Both the position numbers and the translations under genes were made by a program. Under the pieces are notes generated by a model. It had not been told where the DNA came from. It made no database searches and saw nothing but the letters and a program-made list of their open reading frames with translations. This document shows positions 44,122-52,607 of a stretch of 64,000 nt of DNA, piece by piece. The stretch comes from Hymenobacter psychrotolerans DSM 18569. Lineage in GTDB: Bacteria > Bacteroidota > Bacteroidia > Cytophagales > Hymenobacteraceae. Numbering within the stretch: position 1 is the first letter of the stretch; every line of letters starts with the position of its first letter. The stretch lies in contig NZ_FRAS01000007.1 in the NCBI RefSeq assembly GCF_900142395.1, forward strand, positions 116,688-180,687, in the 5' to 3' direction.

Positions 44122-45384
44122 CTACAGACACGCGACCAGCACACTGGCTGCGTTGCCCCCGAACCCGGCCGCATTCACCAAAATCCGGCGCACGGGGCGC
44201 GGGGTCCGGGAGGCTACATCCGTGGCGAAAGGAGAAGCAGGCCACTGTTGGGTTTCCAGCACGTGCAGGGCAAAATCGAGACTAAGGGCCGCCGAAGCGC
44301 CCAGCGTGTGGCCAATCAGCCACTTGTTGGACAGCAGCGGCGGCAGCGCATCTCCGAAAACAGCGTGCAACGCTGCCCGCTCGGCCGCGTCGCCGGCCGG
44401 GGTACCGGGGCTGTGCAGCACCACGGCATCTATGTCGGCGGGTGTCAGGCGAGCCTGAGCCAGCGCCTGCCGAATAGCCTGTTGAAAGTGCTGCCCATCA
44501 GCTGAAAGTCCGGTTTTGCTGCCAATGGCCTCGAAGCCAAATCCCACGCCTTCCAGCACGAAAACGGGCTCTTCTGACTTTTCCGCAGCCAGTTGCGGCC
44601 GGCTGACTTTCTCCAGCGCAAACACCGCCGCACCTTCCCCCAGCACGAAGGTAGAAGGCCTACCCGCGCCGGGCCGGCAGGGCCAGTCGGCTGCTTCGTA
44701 GGGCGAGTAGATGCCAATGACCTGCATCTGGGCCAGCGTGAAATCGGTGAGGGGAGCTTCGGTGCCGCCGGCCAGAAACCGGGTGGCCATGCCCGCCCGT
44801 AGCCAGGCTACAGCGTTGCCGAGAGCCTGAAACGCGCTGCTGCAGGTGCTGGAATGGCTCAGAGCCGCGCCGCCGGTACTGCCCGCGTCATAGGCCACCC
44901 AGCTCGCCACGTTGCCGAGGGTAGTCAGTGGGGAGGCGGCCACGGGTACGGTCCCGTCAGTCAGAAATCCGGTGTGAAATTCCTCCAGCCGGCCCGTGGC
45001 GCCCCGGCTGCTCCCGATGCTGACAGCCAGTGGTGGGTTGGCGGAGTGGTGGGTTGGCGGAGTGGTGGGTTGACAATCTTCTGACTCACCAACCCCCGAA
45101 TTCAACAACCCACCACTCCGCCAGCCCGCCGCAGCCGTGGCCTGGCGGGCCGCCAGCAAACCCAGCAGCACCGTACGGTCGAGCTGGCGGTAGGCGGCAT
45201 TGCTGCGGCGGAGCTCCGCGAGGGTTGCTTCGGCGGCAGGGGGTAGGGCCGCTACGGCCGGGCCGGTGGTGTGGGCGGTGAAGGGTGAAACGCTGGTATC
45301 AGCGGGCACCGGCAGCAGCCCCAGCGCCGACACGCGGCCCCGGCCCCGGATAACAATCAGCTCGTCGGGGGCAAACTCAGTCAT
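44122..45384 (-). CDS. Beta-ketoacyl synthase (FabF-like) in the biotin locus
   Basis: A 420-residue ketosynthase with the thiolase fold. The active-site cysteine is C181 in SHSSTCSSAFQALGNA. The two histidine regions are LHSPGTPAGDAAE and NKWLIGHTLGASAA. Condensation of malonyl-ACP with an acyl chain is the expected reaction. It overlaps the 3' end of bioA by 8 bp, so translation is coupled and a role in making the pimeloyl chain of biotin is attractive. Residues ~89-118 are a low-complexity insertion encoded by a palindromic repeat, just before the conserved VSIGSSRGATG. The N-terminal 60 residues diverge from standard FabF. Confidence 0.85.
   Translation of the reverse strand: MTEFAPDELIVIRGRGRVSALGLLPVPADTSVSPFTAHTTGPAVAALPPAAEATLAELRRSNAAYRQLDRTVLLGLLAARQATAAAGWRSGGLLNSGVGESEDCQPTTPPTHHSANPPLAVSIGSSRGATGRLEEFHTGFLTDGTVPVAASPLTTLGNVASWVAYDAGSTGGAALSHSSTCSSAFQALGNAVAWLRAGMATRFLAGGTEAPLTDFTLAQMQVIGIYSPYEAADWPCRPGAGRPSTFVLGEGAAVFALEKVSRPQLAAEKSEEPVFVLEGVGFGFEAIGSKTGLSADGQHFQQAIRQALAQARLTPADIDAVVLHSPGTPAGDAAERAALHAVFGDALPPLLSNKWLIGHTLGASAALSLDFALHVLETQQWPASPFATDVASRTPRPVRRILVNAAGFGGNAASVLVACL
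45031..45123. repeat. Tandem plus inverted repeat inserted in the ketosynthase gene
   Basis: A 16-bp unit (TGGTGGGTTGGCGGAG) occurs 2.7 times in tandem at 45031-45072, and an exact 18-bp inverted copy follows at 45106-45123. The block keeps the ketosynthase frame open, adding about 30 residues. Confidence 0.85.
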
Positions 45385-46708
45385 GCAGGTACTCCGGTAG
45401 AGTAGGGGCCGGCTCGAAGTTCAGAACCACGTCCCGCATGCGGAGCAGCACCGCGTAGAGCAACTCCAGCTCCTCGCTAGTGGTGCAGTAGGGAGGCAAC
45501 AGATACACCACGTTGCCCAGGGGGCGCAGCACAATGTGGTTGTCCAGGGCCATCTGGTAGAAGGCGTCGCGGAGGCGGCTGAAGTAGCTGGTGCCCTCGC
45601 CGGGGTCATACTCCACGGCCAGAATGGTGCCGCGGTGCCGCACCTGCCGGATGCCCGGCAGGGCTTCTATTTCCTGGCGGAAAGCGGCGTGAGCGGCTTC
45701 AATTCGCTGGCGCTGCCGGGTGCAGTCGTCGGTGCGGGTGAGTTCCAGGCTGGCCAGGGCGGCGGCGCAGGCCACGGGGTTGGCCGTGTACGAATGGCCG
45801 TGGAACAGGGCACGCATCTTGTCGTCGCTGAGGAAAGCGTCGTAGATGGGCGCGGCGCAGGTAGTCAGGCCCATGGCCAGGGTGCCGCCCGTCAGGCCTT
45901 TGGAAAAGCACATGATGTCGGGCTGCTCCTGCAGCAGGCTGCTGGCAAACAGCGGCCCGGTGCGCCCGAAGCCGGTCATCACCTCATCGGCAATGCAGAG
46001 CACCCCGCGCTGGTGGCAGCGGCGCAGCATTTCGGTCAGCACTTCGGGCGAGTACATCACCATGCCGGCCGTGCCCAGCACCAGCGGCTCGAAAATGAAG
46101 CCCGCTACGTCGGGGCGTTGCAGCACGGCGTCGAGCTGAGCCAGCACCTCAGCTTCCCGGCCCGGCACCGGCACGTCGATAAACTCCACGTCGAACAGCA
46201 AGGGCCAGAACGGCTGGGTGAAGGCGCCGCGGCTGCTCACGGCCATGGCCCCGAACGTGTCGCCGTGGTAGGAGTCGCGGAAGCAGAGGAAGGTGCGCCG
46301 CTCCGGCTGGCCCAGGTTGTGGAAGTACTGCAGCACCATTTTCAGGGCTACTTCCACGGCCGTGGAGCCGTTATCGGAATAGAATACGCGGGCCTGGTTT
46401 GTGGGCAGAATTTCCAGCAGCTGCTCGGCCAGCTCCACGGCGGCGGGGTGGGTGAAACCGGCAAACAGGACGTGCTCCAGAGTGCGGAGCTGCTCGCTCA
46501 CGCGCGCCGCAATGTGCGGGTGGGCGTGGCCGTGCAGGTTCACCCACCACGACGAAATGCCGTCGAGGTAGCGGGTGCCGTCTTCGGCAAGCAGCCAGCT
46601 GCCCTCCCCGCGCACGATGGGCACGGCCAGCGGGGCAGTCTGCATTTGGGTATAGGGGTGCCACACCACGGCGTGGTCCCGCTCGGAAAGGGAAGGAAGT
46701 TCGGGCAT
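45377..46708 (-). CDS. bioA: Adenosylmethionine-8-amino-7-oxononanoate aminotransferase
   Basis: A 443-residue class III PLP aminotransferase that converts 8-amino-7-oxononanoate to 7,8-diaminononanoate using S-adenosylmethionine. BioA hallmarks are VVWHPYTQM near the N-terminus, ISSWWVNLHGHAHP, the cofactor D241 in IADEVMTGFGRTG, K270 in CFSKGLTGG and FHGHSYTANPVACA. I start at the ATG at 46708. It overlaps the ketosynthase start by 8 bp and is separated from bioD by a REP-like repeat. Confidence 0.96.
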   Translation of the reverse strand: MPELPSLSERDHAVVWHPYTQMQTAPLAVPIVRGEGSWLLAEDGTRYLDGISSWWVNLHGHAHPHIAARVSEQLRTLEHVLFAGFTHPAAVELAEQLLEILPTNQARVFYSDNGSTAVEVALKMVLQYFHNLGQPERRTFLCFRDSYHGDTFGAMAVSSRGAFTQPFWPLLFDVEFIDVPVPGREAEVLAQLDAVLQRPDVAGFIFEPLVLGTAGMVMYSPEVLTEMLRRCHQRGVLCIADEVMTGFGRTGPLFASSLLQEQPDIMCFSKGLTGGTLAMGLTTCAAPIYDAFLSDDKMRALFHGHSYTANPVACAAALASLELTRTDDCTRQRQRIEAAHAAFRQEIEALPGIRQVRHRGTILAVEYDPGEGTSYFSRLRDAFYQMALDNHIVLRPLGNVVYLLPPYCTTSEELELLYAVLLRMRDVVLNFEPAPTLPEYLHD

Positions 46709-46786
46709 TAGAAGTAAGGCCGGGCGTATCGGCCGGGGCGAAGCTACAACCGGGCACGCGGGCAACGGTTTTCGGGCAATAAGCCT

Positions 46787-46887
46787 CCTCTGTCATCCTG
46801 AGCTTGCGAAGGACCTTATCACGTTGGATGAAGTCGTTCAACAGTAAGGTATGAGAAGGCCTTTCGCAAGCTCAGGATGACAGAGGT
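46787..46887. repeat. REP-like inverted repeat element 2
   Basis: Near-perfect inverted arms of about 27 bp (46787-46813 and 46859-46887), differing at two or three bases, contain TGTCATCCTGAGCTTGCGAA on each side of ~45 bp. The arms match element 1 at 34809-34898. It sits in the bioD-bioA gap and could fold into a hairpin in the mRNA. Confidence 0.85.
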
Positions 46888-46890
46888 TGT

Positions 46891-47511
46891 TCAGGCCTCA
46901 AACCACTGCCGGAACTCCGTGGCGTAGCGGCTCACTACCTCCGGGGTGACTTCGATTTCGGGCAGCACACGGGGCAGGAGCGGCACGCCGGTATGCTGGC
47001 TGATGAAGTCTTCGGTGGCGGGCGTCGGCTCGCCGTTGAACACGAGGCCGCGCACCCGCAGCCCGCGTGCCTGCAGGGCTTCCAGTGTGAGCAACGTGTG
47101 GTTGATGCTCCCCAGATAATTGCGCGAAACCACCACCACGTCGAGGTTTAGCTGCCGGGCGAGGTCGGCTATCAGGAAGCCGGGGGCCAGAGGCACCAGC
47201 AGGCCGCCGGCGCCTTCTACCAGCAGGTGGTTGTCGGTTTGGGGCAGCTGGAAATCCTGGGGCTGCAGGGTGAGGCCTTCAGCGGCGGCGGCGGCGTGGG
47301 GCGAGGCGGGTAGCTGCAGGCGGTAGCGCTCCGGCCAGAAGCGGCTGCGCGTGTTGCGCACCAGGCTCCGGACGGTGCCCGCGTCGGTGGTGGGCTCCAG
47401 GCCCGCCTGCACGGGCTTCCAGTAATCTGCCTGCAAGGCCTCCGTCAGAATGGCCGAAACCAAAGTTTTGCCGACATCAGTGCCGATGCCGGTGATGAAA
47501 AGTCGTTCCAA
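46891..47511 (-). CDS. bioD: Dethiobiotin synthetase
   Basis: A 206-residue ATP-dependent carboxylase that closes the ureido ring of dethiobiotin from diaminononanoate and CO2. It has the P-loop-like FITGIGTDVGKT, the WKPVQAGLE motif and VEGAGGLLVPL. The best start is TTG at 47511, giving M-E-R-L-F-I-T-G as in the family; the open frame further upstream to 47721 overlaps the hydrolase gene and is unconserved. The product is slightly shorter than E. coli BioD. It is transcribed ahead of bioA. Confidence 0.94.
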   Translation of the reverse strand: MERLFITGIGTDVGKTLVSAILTEALQADYWKPVQAGLEPTTDAGTVRSLVRNTRSRFWPERYRLQLPASPHAAAAAEGLTLQPQDFQLPQTDNHLLVEGAGGLLVPLAPGFLIADLARQLNLDVVVVSRNYLGSINHTLLTLEALQARGLRVRGLVFNGEPTPATEDFISQHTGVPLLPRVLPEIEVTPEVVSRYATEFRQWFEA

Positions 47512-47551
47512 AGAGAAGAAGATGTTTAACGACGGGAAAAAATGGCGGCTC

Positions 47552-48415
47552 CTATCGAGCAGGAAAGTTCGTGTGCAGAAAGCGAATGATGGCAGGAAAG
47601 TGCTGTAGCGGCGCAGCGTGGCCACCCTCGATGGTAATATGTTGCTGCGGGTAGCGGGAGGGGCGGCGCTGCAGTTGGGCCGGCATGTGCCCGGCCATAA
47701 GCGTGGACGGGCAAACTTCATCCTGGGTAGCCGACAGGAGCAGCACGGCGCCCCGGATTTTCTCCACCGGAATCAGGGCGTGGCGTACCGCGGCTGTGTC
47801 GGTGAGCATGGCCGCAAACGTAGCCCGTAGGTTTCCCTGCATCAGGAAAGGCACGGCGGCTTCATTTACGGGCACAAATGGCAGCTGTTGGCCTCTGTAT
47901 GACCAAGCCGAGGTGGTAAAGTGGCTGGTGTGGCCCGGAAACGCAACATGGCTGCCCACAATGCTCACTACGCAACGGATGTCGGGGTAGCGGCTGGCCA
48001 GCAGCAAGGCCAGGTCGGCGCCGCGCGAACCGCCAATCAGCGCAATTCTGCGGCCGCTCACCTGCGGATGCCGGGTAGCCGCTTTGATGGCCGCATACAC
48101 CGTGTCGAGCGAAATCCGGTCGAGCAGGGGTGGGGTGCCGTCGGCTTTGAAATACCCCAGAGCCAGGAAGGCGTAGCCATCGGCCACTAGCTGCTCCCGC
48201 GTGGGCTGACAACGGGCACTGGCCCAGGCATTACCACCTTCGGAGCCGCCTAAGCCTACCAGTAGCGGCTGCTGCCGGCCGGCGCCCACGTACAGCAGGC
48301 TCTGCACGCCGGGCGTTTTCAGGTCGATGGGGGCTGAAAAAACGGGCACGGCTGAGAGCAGCAGGCTCAGAAAAAAACTCAGAAAACAGGCAAATGGAAG
48401 CAGGGGCTGGCGCAT
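47552..48415 (-). CDS. Exported alpha/beta hydrolase (BAAT C-terminal-like)
   Basis: A 287-residue protein with a signal peptide (MRQPLLPFACFLSFFLSLLLSAVPVFS) and an alpha/beta-hydrolase domain resembling the C-terminal region of bile-acid-CoA acyltransferase/acyl-CoA thioesterases. The catalytic triad is Ser in IGGSRGADLAL, Asp in SATQDEVCPS and His in IEGGHAAPL. VAGYAFLALGYF-like DGYAFLALGYFKADG is also typical. It is embedded in the biotin gene order, but export argues against a cytosolic BioH role. Its substrate is unknown. Confidence 0.85.
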   Translation of the reverse strand: MRQPLLPFACFLSFFLSLLLSAVPVFSAPIDLKTPGVQSLLYVGAGRQQPLLVGLGGSEGGNAWASARCQPTREQLVADGYAFLALGYFKADGTPPLLDRISLDTVYAAIKAATRHPQVSGRRIALIGGSRGADLALLLASRYPDIRCVVSIVGSHVAFPGHTSHFTTSAWSYRGQQLPFVPVNEAAVPFLMQGNLRATFAAMLTDTAAVRHALIPVEKIRGAVLLLSATQDEVCPSTLMAGHMPAQLQRRPSRYPQQHITIEGGHAAPLQHFPAIIRFLHTNFPAR

Positions 48416-48489
48416 GGCAGGAGTTGGTTACGGGTGTCTGCAAAGGTGGCCGGGGCTTGCCTCTCAACTCTTTGACTTAGATCAAATAA

Positions 48490-49062
48490 TCACCGCTCGG
48501 CCCGAATACGGCTTAGCGTCTCCTGCGTGATGCCTAGATAGGAAGCCACCATACCCAGCGGCAACCGATGCAGTATATCGTGGTGGGTGCGGCAGAAGTG
48601 TGCGTATTTCTCCCGGGCCGAGGTGAAGCGCAGCGAGGTAACGCGGTCCATCAGATGCCCGAACACGGAGCCCATGGACAGCCTGGCGTAGCGTTCCATT
48701 TCAGGAAAGATGTCGAACAGGTAGCCCAGGTCCTGCGCCTGCAGGCTCAGTGTTTGCGTGGGCTCCAGGGCCTCCAGGTAGTAGATGTCGGGCGTTTGCT
48801 TGACCAGGCTGCTCGGGGAGTTCACCCATTCCCCTTCGGCGCTGAAATACTCGGTTATCTTCTCGCCATCGAGCAGGTAGTATAGGCGCACGAGGCCCTG
48901 CTGAATAAAGTCGCTGCGGGTACATACGTGCCGGGCATCGTGCAGCAGCTCGCCCTTGTGGTAGCTGGCCGCCTGCACGCGTTCGAGTAAGGCCGCCCGC
49001 AACGGCTCCGAAATCCGGATGTAGTGCCCGATGTGCAGCAGTAAAGCGTCAGCTGGAAGCAT
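48490..49062 (-). CDS. Crp/Fnr-family transcriptional regulator
   Basis: A 190-residue regulator. An N-terminal cyclic-nucleotide-binding-type beta-roll (GELLHDARHVCTRSDFIQQGLVRLYY, read in pieces, then EYFSAEGEWV) is followed by a dimer helix and a C-terminal helix-turn-helix (LPLGMVASYLGITQETLSRIRAE). The cAMP-contacting residues are not evident, which is usual for the Bacteroidota group of this family. The ligand is unknown. It lies between the hydrolase and bioF genes on the same strand and may regulate the hydrolase or the whole locus. Confidence 0.9.
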   Translation of the reverse strand: MLPADALLLHIGHYIRISEPLRAALLERVQAASYHKGELLHDARHVCTRSDFIQQGLVRLYYLLDGEKITEYFSAEGEWVNSPSSLVKQTPDIYYLEALEPTQTLSLQAQDLGYLFDIFPEMERYARLSMGSVFGHLMDRVTSLRFTSAREKYAHFCRTHHDILHRLPLGMVASYLGITQETLSRIRAER

Positions 49063-49132
49063 AGAAAAGAGAACAAGGCAGCGGTTTTGGGTAGCACGAG
49101 ACAGGTTCTGTGGCGGCTATACGAAACCAAGC

Positions 49133-50293
49133 CTATTGCTCGTGAGTTACCGCCTGTTTCAGCACCACCACCAGTGCCTTAATTTCGGCTTCGGAATTGA
49201 AGCTATGCACGATGACGCGCAGACACTGCTGGCCACTCGGTACGGTGGGCGGCACAATGGCGCGCACATCAAAGCCGGCCGCCCGGATGGTTTCGGCCAG
49301 TGCCCGCACCTGCATAGGCGAAAAGCCAGGTAGCTGCACGGGGTGGATGATGCGGCTGTCGGCCGGTACCTGTACCTGGGGTACCTGTTGCAGCTGCCGG
49401 CGCAGGTAGTCCGACAAGGCCAGTAGCCGGGCGCGGGCTGCGTGCTGCTCGGGCAACAGGCGGTACGCTTCCAGTAGAGCTGCAATGGTGTACCTGGGCA
49501 GCGCCGTGGTGTAAATAAATGGCCGGCTGAAATTCAGCAGATAGTCGCGCAATATGGCCGGGCCTGCCACGGCCGCGCCCTGCCCACCGAGGGCCTTGCC
49601 AAACGTGACGACGCGCGCCAGCACCTGCTCTTCCAGATGTAACTCCGTCACCAGTCCTTCGCCGCCCGCTCCAAACACGCCCACGCTGTGAGCTTCGTCT
49701 ACTACCAACTGTGCCCCGTACGATTCGCACACTTCCACCAGGGCCTGCAGCGGAGCCACGTCCCCCCGCATCGAGTACACGGCTTCCACCGCCACAAACA
49801 CCGTGGCTCCGGCCGCACGCTGAAGCTGCGTAAGTCGTCTGGTCAGGTCAGCTACGTCGTTGTGGCGGAAGCTCCAGGCGGTAGCAAAGCTGCTGCGAAT
49901 ACCGTCCTTCACCGAAGCGTGTGAGGCCTCGTCGTACAGAATCGTGTCGCCGCGACGGGGCACGGCGGCGAAGAAACCCAGGTTGGCCGCGTAGCCCGAG
50001 TTGAACAGCAACGCCGCTTCTGCCCGGTGAAACTGCGCCAAGTGCTGCTCCAGCGCCTCTGCCTCAGCAGAGTTGCCGGTGAGCAGGCGCGAGCCGGTGC
50101 TACCTGCCCCGGCTTCCGCGGCCTGGTGCAACGCTTGTTGCACGGCGGGGTGGCGGCTCAGACCCAGGTAGTCGTTGGAGCTGAAATCAATTAGCCCGGC
50201 GGCGGGCAGCGTGAGGCGGCGGCGGGTACCGGCAGCATCGCGCTGTTCCAGCTCGCGGGCCAGGCGTTGGTGCAAAGGAGAGAGGGTAGGCAT
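49133..50293 (-). CDS. bioF: 8-amino-7-oxononanoate synthase
   Basis: A 386-residue alpha-oxoamine synthase that joins pimeloyl-ACP (or CoA) and alanine with loss of CO2. It has FSSNDYLGLSRHPAV, GSTGSRLLTGN, the catalytic-site DEASHASVKDG, D199 in VVDEAHSVGVFG and the PLP lysine K233 in VTFGKALGGQG. I start at the ATG at 50293; the frame stays open further upstream but without conservation. It follows bioB with a hairpin element in between. Confidence 0.95.
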   Translation of the reverse strand: MPTLSPLHQRLARELEQRDAAGTRRRLTLPAAGLIDFSSNDYLGLSRHPAVQQALHQAAEAGAGSTGSRLLTGNSAEAEALEQHLAQFHRAEAALLFNSGYAANLGFFAAVPRRGDTILYDEASHASVKDGIRSSFATAWSFRHNDVADLTRRLTQLQRAAGATVFVAVEAVYSMRGDVAPLQALVEVCESYGAQLVVDEAHSVGVFGAGGEGLVTELHLEEQVLARVVTFGKALGGQGAAVAGPAILRDYLLNFSRPFIYTTALPRYTIAALLEAYRLLPEQHAARARLLALSDYLRRQLQQVPQVQVPADSRIIHPVQLPGFSPMQVRALAETIRAAGFDVRAIVPPTVPSGQQCLRVIVHSFNSEAEIKALVVVLKQAVTHEQ

Positions 50294-50323
50294 ACAATCG
50301 GCCGGAAGGAAAGAGCCGGGTAA

Positions 50324-50367
50324 AAAACGTCTGTCATCCTGAGCCCGCGAAGGATGACAGACGTTTT
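50324..50367 (-). terminator. REP-derived hairpin between bioB and bioF
   Basis: A perfect 17-bp inverted repeat (50324-50340 with 50351-50367) encloses GAGCCCGCGA. The A-rich left end and T-rich right end make it terminator-like on both strands. The inner sequence TGTCATCCTGAG matches the arms of the REP-like elements, so it looks like a shortened copy. It may lower expression of bioF relative to bioB. Confidence 0.75.
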
Positions 50368-50385
50368 CTGAAAAACAACTGCTGC

Positions 50386-51396
50386 TTAGGCTACTACCGG
50401 CGCGGTTTCCTTGCCCAGTACCACGGCACCTTCGGGCACATCCTTGAACGACTTGCGGGGCTTCAGGCCCAGCAGGGCAAACATCTGCTTGTCGGCGTCG
50501 AAGTCGGGGTTGGGGGTCGTGAGCAGCTTCTCGCCTGAGAAGATGGAGTTGGCGCCGGCCAGGAAGCACAGGGCCTGCTCCGTCACGGGCATTTCCTGGC
50601 GGCCGGCCGAGAGGCGCACCATGGTGTGGGGCATCAGGATGCGGGCCGTGGCAATCATGCGCAGCATTTCCCATACGCTCACGCGGGGCTGGTCGGCCAG
50701 GGGCGTGCCTTCCACCGGCACCAGCGCATTCACCGGCACCGACTCGGGGTGCGAGGGCAGCGTGGCCAGCGTGTGGAGCATGGCAATACGGTCCTCGTCG
50801 GTTTCGCCCAGGCCAATAATACCACCCGAGCATACCGAAATACCGGCCTTACGCACGTGCTCCAGCGTGTTCAGCCGGTCGTCGTAGGTGCGGGTCGTGA
50901 TGATGTCGTCGTACTTCTCGCGGCTGGTGTCGAGGTTGTGGTTGTAGGCGTAGAGGCCGGCTTCCTTGAGGCGCTCGGCCTGGTACTCGTTCAGCATGCC
51001 CAGCGTGCAGCACACTTCCAGCCCGATGTTGTTGACCTCCGTCACCATATTCAGTACCCGATCAAAGTCGCGGTTGTCGCGCACTTCGCGCCAAGCGGCG
51101 CCCATGCAGAAGCGGGTGGAGCCGCCGTCTTTGGCGCGCTGGGCCGCGGCCAGCACTTCGGCGTCGGGCAGCAGCTTGTGGGCCTGCACGCCGGTGTGGT
51201 AGCGGGCGGCCTGGGGGCAGTAGGCGCAGTCTTCGGGGCAGCCGCCGGTTTTTACGCTCAGCAGGGTGCACACCTGCACTTCGCCGGTGGCCTGCGTTTC
51301 GGCATGAATGGCGGCGGCCTGCGTCACGAGTTCCAGCACGGGCTGGTTATAAATGGCGTTTACTTCGTCAAGAGTCCAGTCGGTACGCAGCATCAT
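50386..51396 (-). CDS. bioB: Biotin synthase
   Basis: A 336-residue radical-SAM enzyme inserting sulfur into dethiobiotin. The radical-SAM cluster cysteines are C53, C57 and C60 in [11 protein letters not shown]. Other conserved stretches are [40 protein letters not shown] and LSAGRQEM. Two adjacent ATG codons (51396, 51393) fit the start; the frame to 51447 adds unconserved residues. It is the first biotin gene of the leftward series. Confidence 0.96.
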   Translation of the reverse strand: MMLRTDWTLDEVNAIYNQPVLELVTQAAAIHAETQATGEVQVCTLLSVKTGGCPEDCAYCPQAARYHTGVQAHKLLPDAEVLAAAQRAKDGGSTRFCMGAAWREVRDNRDFDRVLNMVTEVNNIGLEVCCTLGMLNEYQAERLKEAGLYAYNHNLDTSREKYDDIITTRTYDDRLNTLEHVRKAGISVCSGGIIGLGETDEDRIAMLHTLATLPSHPESVPVNALVPVEGTPLADQPRVSVWEMLRMIATARILMPHTMVRLSAGRQEMPVTEQALCFLAGANSIFSGEKLLTTPNPDFDADKQMFALLGLKPRKSFKDVPEGAVVLGKETAPVVA

Positions 51397-51453
51397 GAAG
51401 TAGGAAGTTTCTGGTTGGGATAGAGTTAGGAGCAGTTCAGTGCGCAAAACAGC

Positions 51454-51489
51454 GCGGCCCGCAGGTGCCGAAGCTCCTCAGCGGGCCGC
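51454..51489 (-). terminator. GC-rich hairpin between acetyltransferase and bioB
   Basis: A perfect 9-bp stem (GCGGCCCGC 51454-51462 with GCGGGCCGC 51481-51489) with extra inner pairing, followed on the minus strand by CTGTTTTG. It may end the acetyltransferase transcript or be part of the bioB leader. Confidence 0.5.
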
Positions 51490-51552
51490 AAGATACGCGG
51501 GAAGCCGGTTTCGCACGGATGAACAACCCGGCGTGCCGCTTCATGTTTGAGC

Positions 51553-52101
51553 TTATGGAGCTACTGCCCGCAGCACCCGGCAAGGGTTGCCCACGGCCAC
51601 TACACCCGCCGGAATGTCGCGCGTGACCACACTACCGGCCCCGATGGTGGTGCCCGCCCCGATGGTTACGCCGGGCAGCACCAGAACCCCTGCGCCCAGC
51701 CACACGTTGTCTTCGATGGTGATGGGCCGCGCAAACTCCCAGCCGGCAATGCGCGGCGCCACTTCCACCGGGTGCCCGGCCGTGCTCAGCACCACATTCG
51801 GCGCGATAAACACGTTGTCGCCGATGCTGACGGGGGCGCAGTCCAGAATGGTGAGGTTGTAGTTGGCGTACACGTTGCGGCCCAGCCGGATGTTGTAGCC
51901 GTAGTCGCAGCGCAGCGGGGCTTCCAGGTGAGCATCGGTTTCGTAGCCCAGCAGCTCGGCCAGCACCTGCCGGTTCAGGTGCACGGGTTCCTGGTTGTAG
52001 CGGTGGCACAGCTGTTTGGCGCGCAGACGCTCGGCTACCAGTTCCGGGTCGTTGGCGAGGTAAGGCTCACCGGCCAGCATGTTATCTTTCTGAGTAAGCA
52101 T
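51553..52101 (-). CDS. Maltose/galactoside O-acetyltransferase-like protein
   Basis: A 182-residue left-handed beta-helix acetyltransferase using acetyl-CoA to acetylate sugars. The N-terminal Mac domain (KDNMLAGEPYLANDPELVAERL) is followed by hexapeptide repeats including ANYNLTILDCAPVSIGDNV, the catalytic-histidine region STAGHPVEV and VWLGAGVLVLPGVTIGAGTTIGAGSVV (written here as one run of repeats). The start is the ATG at 52101. The acceptor is probably a simple sugar; the exact substrate is not visible. Confidence 0.92.
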   Translation of the reverse strand: MLTQKDNMLAGEPYLANDPELVAERLRAKQLCHRYNQEPVHLNRQVLAELLGYETDAHLEAPLRCDYGYNIRLGRNVYANYNLTILDCAPVSIGDNVFIAPNVVLSTAGHPVEVAPRIAGWEFARPITIEDNVWLGAGVLVLPGVTIGAGTTIGAGSVVTRDIPAGVVAVGNPCRVLRAVAP

Positions 52102-52123
52102 CAAGAGAGGAGAAGCCTCGCGG

Positions 52124-52540
52124 CTAGGAAAGCGGATTTTCCGAAGCGCCGTTGACCTGGCCGCGGGCGTCGCGGGTGTTTTTCTGCACCGCAATGGCCC
52201 CGAACAGCGCCAGCATAAACGACATGGCGTAGAACCCTTTTTCGCTCAGCGCCAGCGTGGCGTTCCACAAGCCCACGGTCAGCAGCGCAATAGAGAGAAT
52301 GGTGGAAAACCAGCTCAGGCCGTAATAGATGCCTGTAACAGGGATGCCCTCCAGTTGGTCGCGCACCGATTTCTGCAGCGAAATGGCCGAAAACAGCCCG
52401 TACATGAGCACCGTGAAGTAGTAGCCTTTCTCGTTGAGCAGCATCTGGGCGTTCCAGAGGCCAATAACGAAGGCAGACATGCCGGCCAGCAGCGCCAGCC
52501 ACGAGGCAGCAACGAAGGCGTTGGAGGGCTTGGAGTTCAT
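52124..52540 (-). CDS. YiaA/YiaB-family inner-membrane protein
   Basis: A 138-residue protein with four membrane helices arranged as two copies of the YiaAB two-helix domain. Each copy has a G-L-W-N-A motif: [18 protein letters not shown] and [18 protein letters not shown]. The loops carry SLQKSVRD and VQKNTRD, again parallel. This duplicated form matches YiaA. Function is unknown; it may be involved in envelope stress. The start is the ATG at 52540. A -7-like box lies about 60 bp upstream. Confidence 0.88.
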   Translation of the reverse strand: MNSKPSNAFVAASWLALLAGMSAFVIGLWNAQMLLNEKGYYFTVLMYGLFSAISLQKSVRDQLEGIPVTGIYYGLSWFSTILSIALLTVGLWNATLALSEKGFYAMSFMLALFGAIAVQKNTRDARGQVNGASENPLS

Positions 52541-52599
52541 ACAGCAACAGGTTGGTTGGGGTGAAAGACAAAACGCCGGGTACTCCCCGGTCGGCAAGC

Positions 52600-52607
52600 C
52601 AAACATA
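52600..52607 (-). promoter_or_regulatory. Possible -7 box for the YiaA-like gene
   Basis: On the minus strand this reads TATGTTTG, a perfect TAnnTTTG, 60 bases before the start codon. No -33 element is found at the usual spacing. Confidence 0.35.

Noticed and set aside
45536..46711. 391-codon plus-strand frame
   Set aside because: Antisense of bioA; no family similarity.
47552..48415. Hydrolase as the missing BioH
   Set aside because: It carries a clear signal peptide, while BioH acts on cytoplasmic pimeloyl-ACP methyl ester. Kept as an unassigned exported hydrolase.
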